DNA of 64,000 nt from Enterocola sp045654205 (GTDB lineage Bacteria > Bacteroidota > Bacteroidia > Bacteroidales > Paludibacteraceae): assembly GCA_045654205.1 (NCBI GenBank), contig JAZOMZ010000011.1:1-64000 (forward strand), written 5' to 3'. Below are positions 1 to 9,558 of this stretch, piece by piece. Position 1 is the stretch's first letter. Each line of letters begins with the position of its first letter. Position numbers and translations under genes: made by a program. Under the pieces are notes generated by a model. The model did no database searches and was not told the origin of the DNA. It saw only the letters and a list, made by a program, of their open reading frames with translations.

Positions 1-427
1 TGTAATATTTTACTTTATTATCATAAATATTTCTATATCCAGGCACACAATAAAAAAGCAATTTTAGAATTTTATACTTAAACTTCTTAATTTTTAGCTC
101 TTTTATCTGTTGCTTAATTATTTTATTATTTTTAATAATAGATTCATAATTTTCTTTTAATTCAGCATAATTCTTAGTTGTTATTTTATTGATTATAGAA
201 TCATCTATAGTAGATATTTTGGGAATGTATATATCCGATTTTGAACTTTTACTGTATGATATAGATTTTCTTGCATCTCCTGTATCTGCAAGTAGAGATA
301 ATAACCCAATACCTCCAGAGAATATATTACCTAATAGTCTTTCTCCAGTACGATAAGAAGATTTCTTATACATACCATGATTTCTACGATAATAACCTCT
401 TTTATTAATACCACCATTATAGCCCAT
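1..427 (-). CDS. Partial hypothetical protein, runs off the left edge
   Basis: An open frame begins with ATG at 427 and stays open for 142 codons to the window edge, so the C-terminus is missing. The product starts MGYNGGINKRGYYRRN, is rich in Tyr, Arg and Asn at its start, has a short hydrophobic glycine-rich stretch near residues 35-48 (LLGNIFSGGIGLLSLL), and becomes lysine-rich and probably helical after residue 90. I do not recognise the family. AT-rich codon use matches the neighbours and there is no competing frame. It lies downstream of hsdR on the same strand with a 60-base gap. Confidence 0.6.
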   Translation of the reverse strand, partial: MGYNGGINKRGYYRRNHGMYKKSSYRTGERLLGNIFSGGIGLLSLLADTGDARKSISYSKSSKSDIYIPKISTIDDSIINKITTKNYAELKENYESIIKNNKIIKQQIKELKIKKFKYKILKLLFYCVPGYRNIYDNKVKYY

Positions 428-487
428 ACAAACAATAATTTATCATCAATTCATAATCTATTAAAGATAAAATATTCTCTTCCCCCA

Positions 488-3400
488 CTACGCTCTTGCG
501 ATATCGGGGTTTACTACTTTATGGATGTTGTCAACATAGTTGGCAAGTGGTAGCATGTAGGTGTTGAATATTGAAAGTTTTTCGTCGAATGGAGATTCGT
601 TTACAATTATTTCTTTGGTGATGTCGCCATTTTCGCACACATAAGAGATAATTGTCATAAGGAATTCCTCCTGTTCTGCATTTAAATATCCACCATCAGC
701 AGCACCTTGTGAAATAAATGAACTAAAGCGTTCTACTGCTTCTTTTCGGTTTATACCTATTATAGAACGAATAAATACAGCAACATTGCCTCCACAAGCC
801 ATACCTTTTGTATATTTATCATAGTCTTCTCTACTTCCTAGTTCGCTCCACAATATGCGTTCCAACTCTTTGATGTCGGCAAGAGTAAGTTGTTCCATGT
901 CATAAATTTTAGACAACACAGGCAGATTTCTATTTTCTGCCAAGAAATCCATTATTTTTTGCTTATATGAAACAGATGTGATAATACCTTTGCTTTCACC
1001 ATCGTAAGACAAAATATCTTCAATGTCAACGATAAACCATTTCTTCTTTTCGCCAATAAGAAATTGAGTAAGGTCTCTTAGTTCTGTGCGCACTTTTTCA
1101 AGCCATGGCAAAGTAGCATTTTCCCAACAAAGAGGGTCAGCAGCTTCTTTAATGATATTCATTTTTGCTTGAATTTGAGGAATAGATGCCTTTTTTTGAA
1201 GTTCATTAGCCACAAATACCACATTTTTAATTGCTTTTATAGCACTTACATCTTCATCCAAATGTGAAAGTTCTATAGACAACATTAGCACGTCAAACTT
1301 CTTGGCATTTTCGTTTGACATTTCTTTTACAAGCAAAGGTGCGATATCATTTTTTAGTGATAAAGTATCTAACTCAGAGATATACAACCATGTAGACTCA
1401 TCTTTGAAACGACAAACTTTTTCCCATTTAGCCCTTACAGAAATGTGACTGTCTGAAAGCAAAGAAACTTGCTTCTTAAGCAACGATTTTAGGTCGTCGT
1501 GAAGGCTTCTTGCAAAAGCATCTTCTTGATATTTTTGATGTTGCAGATAGAATGCAATTTCCGTTCTAAGCCCAAACAAACGTTCGGTTAAGGATTTAGG
1601 TGCTGGTGCTTCTCTTCCGTCAGGATGTTGTTCAAAATATTCAAAATTGCGACACCAATCAAAAATATAAAACTCTTTTTTGTCTTCATCACCAAATATA
1701 CCCTCAGACAAGCGTGTGCCACGTCCTATCATCTGCATAAATTTGATTTTGCTCTTCACCGATTTGAAAAATACCAAATTTAAAATATCTGGCACATCAA
1801 TACCAGTTTCAAGCATATCCACTGTTACGGCAATTTGAGGTTCGCCATCTCTTACTTCAAATCTATTTATTAAATCTTGGGCGTATGTTACTTTGTTGTC
1901 GATAATAACGCAGAAATTAGGTCCATATTCAGGATAAAGAATATTGAATCGCTCTACAATCTGCTCCGCATGCGTGTGGCGATATGCAAAAATGATGGTT
2001 TTTCCTAGTCGTTCTCCACTCTGCACTTTTAAACCATTCTCCATCAAATCTTGCAAAACCTTATCTATGGTGTCTGTATTGTGGATGTAATTAAATATTT
2101 CATTGCTGTTAATATCACGCGGTGTAGGAGTACCTCCATCCAATGCATTTCTCAGAGCTTCGTATTCCCAAATTTGTTCCATTTGGTTTTTTTCATCATC
2201 TGTGAGTTCGCTGTATTTTATACCCTCTTTCAAAATAATTGAACCTCTTTTAAAACCTCTATATTTTACCAAATATTTATCGGCAACAGCAGTTTCCAAA
2301 TCATATTCATAATTTGGTTCGTCGTCTTCCAATTTAAATATTTCGTAGGTTGATTTATCAATATCTTTTCGTGGAGTAGCCGTAAGACCCACTATTAATG
2401 CGTCAAAATAATTGAACACAGCTCCATATTTACCAAAAATAGAACGATGTGCTTCATCGATAATAATTAAATCAAACCTACCAACAGAATATGGCTTAGT
2501 ATCAGAATCTATGTAGTTTATCATAGTCTGATACGTCGAGAATGTGAGTCTAGCATTGTAGTCTGGTTCGCTAGTTTCGTTTAATACACAGGTAGGTTCG
2601 TTTGGCAGAAGTTTGGCAAAGTTTTTGTGTGCTTGATTTACCAACGCAGTTCTATCTGCTAGGAATAATACATTTTTTACCCAATTGTTGCGCTTTAAAA
2701 CATCGACTAACGATATCGCCACACGAGTTTTTCCCGTACCTGTCGCCATTACCAAAAGACCTCTTCTGTGTTTACTATTGAAGTGTTCACATATAGATTT
2801 AATGGCAGTTTTTTGATAATAACGGTCTGTAATATTGTCGTTGATGTAGTAGTCTGAAATATCTTTTCTGCCTCGTTTTTGGATAAGAAGTTCCAAATCC
2901 TTTTCAGTATGAAAACTAAAAAGCTGACGTTGTGGATAACCTAATCCATCTATAATTTTAGTTATAAATCCATTGGTGTAGTAAATAACAGGTCGCACTC
3001 CATATCTCTTTTCAAGGCAATCTGCATACAATTCTGCTTGATGTTTTCCTTTTTCTTGCGAAACAGAAGTCTTTTTTGCTTCAATCACAGCAAGTGGTTT
3101 ACCATTGCTACCAAATAGTACATAATCTGCATATCCTACTTCCTCTGTATTTGGCATGCCATGTACTTCTACTTCTATACAGGCTTTAGATGCTTGCACA
3201 AGCCCCTCTTTTTCTAATATATCCCACTTTGCTTCTCGTAGCATTAGGTCTATGTAGAGTTTGCGAGTTTCTGCTTCAGAAATGTCTGTTTTAATTGTAG
3301 TAACTGGTTCTGTAGATTTTATAGCATCTTTATCGGCTATATTTTCTATTTGATTAGTGTCAGAAACTTGAGCAGAAGCAATAAAGGTTTCTTGTGGAGC

Positions 3401-3817
3401 ATTAGGAACTAATGAATTATTAAATGGAGTTACAGTTTCTACTATTTTTAGTTTTATGAGAATAGCGGCTACTATATTGTAGATGTTGAGTAGGCAGAAA
3501 AAAGATTCACTTTTTCTTACCTTGCCAATATGTGCTCCAATGTTACCCACTTTACGCACATAGTGAACAGCCATCATAACCTTATTGTCATTGATAAAGT
3601 TTTTGAATGGCTCGCCATCTACCAATTGGAAAAGGGAAGTTTTTTCTTTTATCTCAATGTGTTTCATTGAATATATAGCAACAACCATATATTCCAATGC
3701 TTTACGAGCATGAATAGCACATAAATCTGGATTGCTTACTTGATTTTCTTCTGCTACAGCACAAAGTCTGTGCAATTCATCCAGTCCCAATTGCTTTAAG
3801 TAGTCAAAGTTTCTCAT
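488..3817 (-). CDS. hsdR: Type I restriction endonuclease, R subunit
   Basis: Motor and nuclease subunit of a type I restriction-modification complex; it translocates and cuts unmethylated DNA together with HsdM and HsdS. The 1109 residues contain an N-terminal DUF4145-like region (about 1-125), the HsdR nuclease domain with the split catalytic motif (GYADYVLFG then IEAKK, about 225-250), and a superfamily 2 helicase core with Walker A MATGTGKT, DEAH box IIIDEAH, motif III TATPRK and motif VI QMIGRGTR. The C-terminal part matches the EcoEI-type R subunit tail. Length and motif order are complete, so it should be functional. It starts 3 bases after the hsdS stop and is the last gene of the hsdM-hsdS-hsdR operon. 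Confidence 0.95.
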   Translation of the reverse strand: MRNFDYLKQLGLDELHRLCAVAEENQVSNPDLCAIHARKALEYMVVAIYSMKHIEIKEKTSLFQLVDGEPFKNFINDNKVMMAVHYVRKVGNIGAHIGKVRKSESFFCLLNIYNIVAAILIKLKIVETVTPFNNSLVPNAPQETFIASAQVSDTNQIENIADKDAIKSTEPVTTIKTDISEAETRKLYIDLMLREAKWDILEKEGLVQASKACIEVEVHGMPNTEEVGYADYVLFGSNGKPLAVIEAKKTSVSQEKGKHQAELYADCLEKRYGVRPVIYYTNGFITKIIDGLGYPQRQLFSFHTEKDLELLIQKRGRKDISDYYINDNITDRYYQKTAIKSICEHFNSKHRRGLLVMATGTGKTRVAISLVDVLKRNNWVKNVLFLADRTALVNQAHKNFAKLLPNEPTCVLNETSEPDYNARLTFSTYQTMINYIDSDTKPYSVGRFDLIIIDEAHRSIFGKYGAVFNYFDALIVGLTATPRKDIDKSTYEIFKLEDDEPNYEYDLETAVADKYLVKYRGFKRGSIILKEGIKYSELTDDEKNQMEQIWEYEALRNALDGGTPTPRDINSNEIFNYIHNTDTIDKVLQDLMENGLKVQSGERLGKTIIFAYRHTHAEQIVERFNILYPEYGPNFCVIIDNKVTYAQDLINRFEVRDGEPQIAVTVDMLETGIDVPDILNLVFFKSVKSKIKFMQMIGRGTRLSEGIFGDEDKKEFYIFDWCRNFEYFEQHPDGREAPAPKSLTERLFGLRTEIAFYLQHQKYQEDAFARSLHDDLKSLLKKQVSLLSDSHISVRAKWEKVCRFKDESTWLYISELDTLSLKNDIAPLLVKEMSNENAKKFDVLMLSIELSHLDEDVSAIKAIKNVVFVANELQKKASIPQIQAKMNIIKEAADPLCWENATLPWLEKVRTELRDLTQFLIGEKKKWFIVDIEDILSYDGESKGIITSVSYKQKIMDFLAENRNLPVLSKIYDMEQLTLADIKELERILWSELGSREDYDKYTKGMACGGNVAVFIRSIIGINRKEAVERFSSFISQGAADGGYLNAEQEEFLMTIISYVCENGDITKEIIVNESPFDEKLSIFNTYMLPLANYVDNIHKVVNPDIARA

Positions 3818-3820
3818 ACG

Positions 3821-4861
3821 CTAATTGAAATAATAATCCATTCTGCTATTGAACAAGTTTTCCACCTCTTTTATAGATTGTTTTATCAATTCTTTTTGTT
3901 TCTCTATAGCTTCAATCTTGGAAGCAAAGACTTGTTGAAGAGATAGAGGTGGGTATATAAAAGAAATTATATTAAGAATTCCCAACGTTAAATATTTTGT
4001 CAGTCCTCCAATTGATTGTTTTTGCAGTAAACAAAGTTGATTCTCCAAAGCATATTTAAAGAAAATGTAAGAACTATTATCTTTCAATGTTAAAATATAT
4101 GTTCTCTGATATGCATTAAATTTTCCTTTATAGTATTTCACATCATAATTTGCTGTTGCATTATTACCTGATAATAATAATGCTTCGCAATCAAAAGAAT
4201 ATGTATTTATACGATATATCTCTTTTGAACAAGTAAAAAAAGGGTATTTGCCATTTTCTACCATAGCATTAGCATTAAGTTTCCCTGTTTTAGTATCAAA
4301 CACATCTTTCCAACCCTTCAAATCCCATCCTTTATTATTCTTCACTGGGTCGCCAAACATTTCGTAGAATATAGATTGGGCAAGAGCATCCAACTCCTTA
4401 AGTTGCTGTTTCTTTTTTTCTATCACACCACTCAAACAATCCAATTCCGCCACTATCCTCTCTTGCTCCGCAAGCGGTGGAACAGGCACCTGAAGCTCTT
4501 TTAATAACTTATAATGCCTTGAGTACCCCAAACTTGGTATTTTGCATGACTCTAAATATAACTTAAAGAACTTTGCGTTTATCCTTTTAATAGGTTGTAA
4601 AATTTTAACTCCATCAGCACCTAATACAAAATCAAAGTCCACATACTTCAATATTCGTGTATGGTCTCCAAATATTACAACAGGAGTGACAATTTTAAAC
4701 ACATCCACTACATTATTCCAATAACCACTTACTAATCCATCTTCTTGTGATATAATAGGATACAAACCTTGTTTAAGGTAATCATTGTTTGGTATTTTAG
4801 TAGTATATTTTACCTTTACAATGCAATCTTCAAATGGTAATATTTCCCAACCTTGTTTCAT
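3821..4861 (-). CDS. hsdS: Type I restriction-modification specificity subunit S
   Basis: DNA-recognition subunit that sets target specificity for methylation and cleavage. Two target-recognition domains are visible, each followed by a conserved helical spacer: the first ends with VPPLAEQERIVAELD and a Lys-rich helix leading to AQSIFYEMFGDP, the second with YPPLSLQQVFASKIEAIEKQ. I chose the ATG at 4861 (MKQGWEIL) because it sits one base after the hsdM stop and begins the first recognition domain directly; an ATG at 4900 would overlap hsdM by 38 bases. No second hsdS copy, recombinase or inverted repeat is seen nearby, so there is no sign of shuffling phase variation. Confidence 0.93.
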   Translation of the reverse strand: MKQGWEILPFEDCIVKVKYTTKIPNNDYLKQGLYPIISQEDGLVSGYWNNVVDVFKIVTPVVIFGDHTRILKYVDFDFVLGADGVKILQPIKRINAKFFKLYLESCKIPSLGYSRHYKLLKELQVPVPPLAEQERIVAELDCLSGVIEKKKQQLKELDALAQSIFYEMFGDPVKNNKGWDLKGWKDVFDTKTGKLNANAMVENGKYPFFTCSKEIYRINTYSFDCEALLLSGNNATANYDVKYYKGKFNAYQRTYILTLKDNSSYIFFKYALENQLCLLQKQSIGGLTKYLTLGILNIISFIYPPLSLQQVFASKIEAIEKQKELIKQSIKEVENLFNSRMDYYFN

Positions 4862-4862
4862 A

Positions 4863-6359
4863 TTACATAAATTTGGTTTTGAAATCATTGATTGCAGCAT
4901 TTATCTCATCTTCAAGAGCAGAAATTCGCTCCATTATCACTTCAGAAGGTTCGTATTCAACCTTTTCGCGTTCTATTTCTTTGTATTTGTTGATAGAAAG
5001 GTAGTAACCTTTTTCACGAATTTCTTCTACAGGCACAAAGAAAGATTTATCTTTTCTGCTACGTGATTCTTCTGCTTCAAGATTGTGGAATCGAGCAATA
5101 ATATCAGGAATATCATTGTCAGAGATAGGATTTCGCTTGTCGTCCAATGAAAAACCATCTGCTTTCATATCGTAAAACCAAACCTTGTCTGTGCCACCTG
5201 CATTTGTCTTGGTAAAGATAAGAATAGCAGTTGATACGCCTGCGTATGGTTTAAACACTCCCGAAGGCATAGAAATAACAGCTTGTAGTCTTTGGTTATC
5301 TATTAATTCTTTGCGAATAGAAATATATCCAGAGTCATCATCTCTAAATAAGATTCCATCAGGAACAATAGTAGCACATCTACCGCCTAGTTGAAGCATT
5401 CTCACAAAGAGTGCAGAAAATAAAAGTTCTGTCTTTTTTGTCCTTGTAATAGCAAGTAGCGATTTACTTACAGCATCGTAGTCCAAACTACCTTTAAAAG
5501 GTGGATTCGCCAAACAAAGTGTGTATTTGTATTGGTCTGTATTGTCTGTAGAAAGACTGTCACGGTAAGAAATATCAGGGTTTTCTACTCCGTGTAGCAT
5601 TAAGTTCATGGCACCAATACGAAGCATGGTAGCATCGGTATCAAAGCCATGCAACAAGTTGTTTTTGTAATGCTCAGCGTTTTCTTTTTTAAGTAGTTCT
5701 TTGTGGTAGTGTTCTTGAATGTATTTTGCACTTTCTACTATGAAACCAGCACTACCCATTGCAGGGTCGCAAATGGTGTCGTTTAGTGTAGGTTGCATCA
5801 GTTCTACCATCATTCTGATAATATGTCGAGGGGTACGGAACTGACCATTGTTGCCAGAGGCTGCCATCTTGCCTAAAATATACTCGTACACATCGCCCAT
5901 GGTGTCGCGGTTATTCATATCCAAGGCATCAATACCTTCTACTATTTTGGTAAGTGTTCTTGGGTTTTGAATAATGAAATTTGCATTCTGCATAAATTTG
6001 CTATACGCACTTTCTTTTCCGCTATTTAGATTTTTGATAAAACTAAACACATCGCGACTCACAATTCTAAGCATATCTTCTGCCTGCGCATTTTTAAATA
6101 CGCTCCACCTGAGTTGCTCGTATGGCACTTCCATATTGGTGTCAGGGTTTAGCCACATACCTTTTTTAAAAGTTGGGTCTTTCACCTCTACTCCCATAAT
6201 GCTTGCATTCGCCTCTTTTGTTTTTTGCGCATCATCAAGCATTTTCATAAAGAACAAATAAGTCATTTGCTCCAAAATAGTAATGGAATTGGTTATCCCA
6301 CCTGTCCAAAACGTATCCCAAATATTATCAATCTGATTCTTAATTTCGCCTGTTATCAT
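4863..6359 (-). CDS. hsdM: Type I restriction-modification DNA methyltransferase, M subunit
   Basis: Adenine-N6 methyltransferase subunit of the type I complex. It has an N-terminal helical HsdM_N domain (MITGEIKNQIDNIWDTFW) and an N6_Mtase domain with SAM-binding motif DPAMGSAGF and catalytic motif IV NPPF (LANPPFKGS). The second small residue of the SAM loop is Ala rather than the more common Gly, a tolerated variant. I chose ATG 6359 because the family normally starts here; an upstream in-frame ATG at 6395 adds 12 residues with no family resemblance. It is the first gene of the hsdMSR operon. Confidence 0.95.
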   Translation of the reverse strand: MITGEIKNQIDNIWDTFWTGGITNSITILEQMTYLFFMKMLDDAQKTKEANASIMGVEVKDPTFKKGMWLNPDTNMEVPYEQLRWSVFKNAQAEDMLRIVSRDVFSFIKNLNSGKESAYSKFMQNANFIIQNPRTLTKIVEGIDALDMNNRDTMGDVYEYILGKMAASGNNGQFRTPRHIIRMMVELMQPTLNDTICDPAMGSAGFIVESAKYIQEHYHKELLKKENAEHYKNNLLHGFDTDATMLRIGAMNLMLHGVENPDISYRDSLSTDNTDQYKYTLCLANPPFKGSLDYDAVSKSLLAITRTKKTELLFSALFVRMLQLGGRCATIVPDGILFRDDDSGYISIRKELIDNQRLQAVISMPSGVFKPYAGVSTAILIFTKTNAGGTDKVWFYDMKADGFSLDDKRNPISDNDIPDIIARFHNLEAEESRSRKDKSFFVPVEEIREKGYYLSINKYKEIEREKVEYEPSEVIMERISALEDEINAAINDFKTKFM

Positions 6360-6664
6360 AGTGTGTGTTTTATCATACAAACAACAACTAAGCATAGCGT
6401 AAGTGCTACACTTAGAGGGGTTTAGTAATAAAATTTTAAATTAAATTGTGTTTTCAGCTTTATTTGTAAGTTCTATTGTTTGGCATTTCGCCTTATTGGA
6501 CTTACATCATACAAAAATACTCATTCCAAACCATATTTCAAAGGTTTGCGGGTGGGTATTTATTAACATCTCGGTGCAAAAATACCACAAGGGTGTGTCA
6601 TTTTTTTGCTACAGGGTGAAGGTTTTTGGAGAATTGTGGGAGATTTTTTAGAGATTTAAGCGAA

Positions 6665-6688
6665 AAAGACACCGCAGTGGGTGTCTTT
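6665..6688 (-). terminator. Rho-independent terminator after the AlbA_2 gene
   Basis: Nine-base-pair stem (AAAGACACC / GGTGTCTTT) with a six-base loop. On the minus strand the stem is followed by a run of T, 80 bases past the stop of the AlbA_2-domain gene. Confidence 0.7.
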
Positions 6689-6722
6689 GGAGGGATAGAT
6701 TGTGACGGACACAGCACGCAGT

Positions 6723-6743
6723 ACTTCGACAAGCTCAGGGACC
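6723..6743. repeat. REP-like dispersed repeat, copy 1
   Basis: The reverse complement of this 21-base stretch matches positions 57710-57730 at 20 of 21 bases. The shared core is GAGCTTGTCGAAG. Both copies are intergenic and in opposite orientation relative to each other. Confidence 0.6.
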
Positions 6744-6768
6744 ATGTCCCTACTCTAATGTTTACTTA

Positions 6769-8148
6769 TTACTTGTTCTTTAGTTGTTCTTTTAATGCGA
6801 TACCTTTTGCTGTGAGGCGGTATTTTTGTTTTGGATGGTTTGGTTTGTCAGGATATACCATTTCTACAAAACCATCAACGATTGCTGGTAAAATTGTATG
6901 CTTCTTAAAATACCATCTAGACTTGTACACTAACTTATACACTAACTTGTACACTTCTAAGATTTCTTCAATCGACAATTCATTGCTATCAATACTGTTA
7001 ATCAGATTAATAACTTGTACACTAGGTTGTACACTAGAGTTGTCACTTGCATGGTCATGAGCACTGACTTGCCCACTCACCGGCAAAGTTAATCTAATAA
7101 AGTTGGTTGTGAATTGGAAACAGTCTTCGCCGTAGGCTTTTAGGATACGAGGAATGCCAGACCCCAATGATTCTACAAGTTCTACATCACGGTAGATACG
7201 CATAAGTTCCTTGTTGCGTGGGATTGATATACCATGAAAGAATTCTTCTTTGGTAAGAGATTCTGGTAAGCGTCCTGCAGATGTTATTTCAAGTCTATCT
7301 GGGAAAATTTCAAATTTTGGTGGCACTTCAAATGAATAGTCGTTGTGCACAATTGCATTTATAACAGCCTCACGGAGAGCGACTTTATTCCATAGTGGTG
7401 TTTCTATTCGTTCCATTGGAGTGATTGTTGCTGCTACTTTGTTTTCAACTTCAAGTTTAGCAAGAACACTTTTGGTTGCTTTGATTAGTGAACAATATCC
7501 GTACTCATTGTTTTCAATTAAATCACAACGATCTAGACTTGAATATTTAGCGACCTTTATTGAATTTCCATTTTCATCTGCAAGAAGATATGCAACGTAA
7601 TTGTATTTTTCTTCGTCTGTAAGTAGTTCTAATGTCCTTTTGAAGTTTTCATTAAGTCTTTTACCATGTTCGTCGTAGTAAATACGTAATTGTTCAAAGG
7701 TTAAATCTTGACGATTTGATACAATACGACCAATAGAGTTGCGTGTGCGCATAGCAAATAAGCGGTCAATTTGCTCTTGTGGCATTTGTTCGGCAGACGA
7801 ACCTACACGAATATATGCTCCACGTGGAGTCATTCCATATTTAGTTTTGAAATATGGTTTTTCTATTCCACTTGCAACTGTTACTTTAACTACAGTTCGC
7901 CCATTCTTTTGTTCTGTAGCAATGTCAAATAAACCCATTGCAGAAGGTGAAATATTATGTTTTATACGGTCTTTAAGTTTGAGCATGCAATCGTCTACAT
8001 TGTCTACTCCTACAACAGTTTCATCTTTATCAATTCCGATATAAATGTAACCACCTTCTTTATAATTAAGAAACGCAATAACTTCCTTTTCTATGTCAAG
8101 ATCCGAAGTTAATTCTAATTTATTTTCTATACGATTAGTTTCTGACAT
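6769..8148 (-). CDS. Schlafen AlbA_2-domain ATP-binding protein
   Basis: 459-residue protein of the family annotated as RNA-binding (AlbA_2) / divergent AAA-4 or RecG-related ATP-binding proteins. The N-terminal AlbA_2 domain (about 8-125) carries EVIAFLNYKEGGYIYIGI and PRGAYIRVGSS; the middle holds the GHKL-like HATPase_c_4 region with REAVINAIVHNDY and SLGSGIPRI; the C-terminus (about 390-459) looks like a winged helix. A short tandem repeat (KLVYKLVYK) precedes the winged helix. Genes of this type often accompany type I restriction loci, as here, but the molecular role is unclear; a regulatory or defence-accessory role is inference. It has its own terminator and is not co-transcribed with hsdM. 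Confidence 0.85.
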   Translation of the reverse strand: MSETNRIENKLELTSDLDIEKEVIAFLNYKEGGYIYIGIDKDETVVGVDNVDDCMLKLKDRIKHNISPSAMGLFDIATEQKNGRTVVKVTVASGIEKPYFKTKYGMTPRGAYIRVGSSAEQMPQEQIDRLFAMRTRNSIGRIVSNRQDLTFEQLRIYYDEHGKRLNENFKRTLELLTDEEKYNYVAYLLADENGNSIKVAKYSSLDRCDLIENNEYGYCSLIKATKSVLAKLEVENKVAATITPMERIETPLWNKVALREAVINAIVHNDYSFEVPPKFEIFPDRLEITSAGRLPESLTKEEFFHGISIPRNKELMRIYRDVELVESLGSGIPRILKAYGEDCFQFTTNFIRLTLPVSGQVSAHDHASDNSSVQPSVQVINLINSIDSNELSIEEILEVYKLVYKLVYKSRWYFKKHTILPAIVDGFVEMVYPDKPNHPKQKYRLTAKGIALKEQLKNK

Positions 8149-8261
8149 AAGATGTATGTGTGTTTATTTTTAGATGTAAATTAGTTTTTTATTCTACAAA
8201 TATACTCATTTTTTTGGTCTTTTCAAAGGATTATTTTTGATATTTTTTATAACTAGATTAT

Positions 8262-8318
8262 TCATTAAATGAAATTAATGATGAAATAAAACAATACAGA
8301 AAAGAAAGGAAGAAGTAG
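8262..8318 (+). pseudogene. Remnant of a RelB/DinJ-type antitoxin C-terminus
   Basis: An 18-codon stretch ending in TAG translates to SLNEINDEIKQYRKERKK. This closely matches the C-terminal end of the intact RelB-like antitoxin at 41950-42252 (SLEEINNEIKQSRKERLRK). A stop codon lies only four codons upstream, so just the 3-prime end survives. No toxin sequence was recognised after it. Most of the 8149-8439 gap is otherwise featureless AT-rich DNA. Confidence 0.55.
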
Positions 8319-8439
8319 AGTTAAAAATAGAACTACTTGAAGAATCAAATAGTTCTATTCTGACAGCCAATGCACTAACTTTACACTAGATAAAGGTTTC
8401 TCTATTGGCACTTCAAATATCTTCTAACATCAAAAAATG

Positions 8440-9474
8440 TTACTCATACACAAGTTCTGGTTGTTGCCATGTGCCATTGAAATAGGCTTCTTGTGGCAAA
8501 TATAGGCGAAGGATAAATGTCCAACCTGGGAATATATCCAAATAATTGTCTGCAGTTTTGTCTTCTCCTCCAAAGTGAATTAGCACTTCTCCGGCTTCGT
8601 TGCTTGTGGCAAAAGAACTGTTTACATTGTAATGTTCACCTTGTGGATAACCGTCTGAGTCATATACAGTAATAGACCAAAAAGCATTGTCTGCCACAGG
8701 AACATCTTTTAAAAGCAATGTGCAAGGTTTAAATTGATTTTTTGTATAGCTTAAATATAGTGCCTGTTCTGGAGTAAATCCTCCCCAACCACAAGCAGCA
8801 CCACAATTGTGATTTTCTAGACTCACCTCGCCTTTTTTACCAAACATTTCTGCGCTTGTAATATTCTTTTCTACAGCAATAGTTTGATATTTTTTACGCA
8901 TAGCAAGCACATCGTCCATGTTCCAATTGTTTGTTACAACGTATTCGCCTCTGTCTTCTTGGGTAACGAAAATGGCATCTTGCAGTTGTGTAACTATTTG
9001 CATATCAGCTTCGTCGCGCATATTTACTTGTGTTCTAAATAGAGCCAACACGTATCTACAACCCATATCTTCTTGAGTTATGGTATAGGTACCTGGCGCT
9101 GTAATAGCCATTGGATTGTAATGCTCCTCTGTTACAAACCATATACTTTGGTATCTACCATTGGTCTCTGGCATTGTAATGGTGGCATCGTGTGTTAAAT
9201 CCAATACTACAAACGAATATCGGGTGTCAAAATTGATACGCACCACTGTTTTATCATTTGGGTCGGCAGCTGTGCGAGCATGAAACAACACACCTGTTCC
9301 GTTGGTGCCAGAACTTTGAGCAGCCCTGTTTACATAGTCTTTAAAAATGATTTGACTTTCTGCTAATGCATAATTTTCGTCTGTAAGTTGAGTATATTGC
9401 TCTGGAGTGTTGTTTTCACAAGAAATAGAAAACAGTGCCATTGCAATCAAAATAAAGTAATAATACACTTTCAT
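8440..9474 (-). CDS. Lipoprotein with DUF1254/DUF1214-like domains
   Basis: 344 residues with a lipoprotein signal peptide (lipobox LFSISC, Cys about residue 19), so probably anchored in an envelope membrane facing the periplasm or outside. The body matches the DUF1254/DUF1214 architecture: LDLTHDATITMPETNGRYQS in the first half, and DNAFWSITVYDSDGYPQ, HFGG and IFPGWTFILRLYLPQEAYFNGTWQ in the second. Proteins of this family are widespread and mostly uncharacterised. Monocistronic by spacing (84 bases upstream, about 290 downstream). No function is proposed. Confidence 0.8.
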   Translation of the reverse strand: MKVYYYFILIAMALFSISCENNTPEQYTQLTDENYALAESQIIFKDYVNRAAQSSGTNGTGVLFHARTAADPNDKTVVRINFDTRYSFVVLDLTHDATITMPETNGRYQSIWFVTEEHYNPMAITAPGTYTITQEDMGCRYVLALFRTQVNMRDEADMQIVTQLQDAIFVTQEDRGEYVVTNNWNMDDVLAMRKKYQTIAVEKNITSAEMFGKKGEVSLENHNCGAACGWGGFTPEQALYLSYTKNQFKPCTLLLKDVPVADNAFWSITVYDSDGYPQGEHYNVNSSFATSNEAGEVLIHFGGEDKTADNYLDIFPGWTFILRLYLPQEAYFNGTWQQPELVYE

Positions 9475-9558
9475 AATAGCTGATTTTTGGGGTTAATTTG
9501 TCATTACGAAAATAAGCATTGTAAATTATATTTCAAAGAATTGCGGGGTAAAAGTTTA

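Larger units (their letters stand above)
6396..6768. other. Intergenic region between the RM operon and the AlbA_2 gene
   Basis: About 370 bases without a convincing gene. It holds a terminator hairpin at 6665-6688 (AAAGACACC paired with GGTGTCTTT, followed by T on the minus strand) that would end the upstream minus-strand gene, and a REP-like 21-base sequence at 6723-6743. The rest is AT-rich and presumably includes the hsdM promoter, which I could not place. Confidence 0.5.

Noticed and set aside
3821..6395. Phase-variable (shufflon) type I RM locus
   Set aside because: Only one hsdS is present, with no inverted repeats, second S fragment or invertase gene in the window.
6626..7060. 144-codon plus-strand frame overlapping the end of the AlbA_2 gene
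   Set aside because: It is antisense to a clear coding region, contains the terminator and the REP-like sequence, and has no family resemblance.
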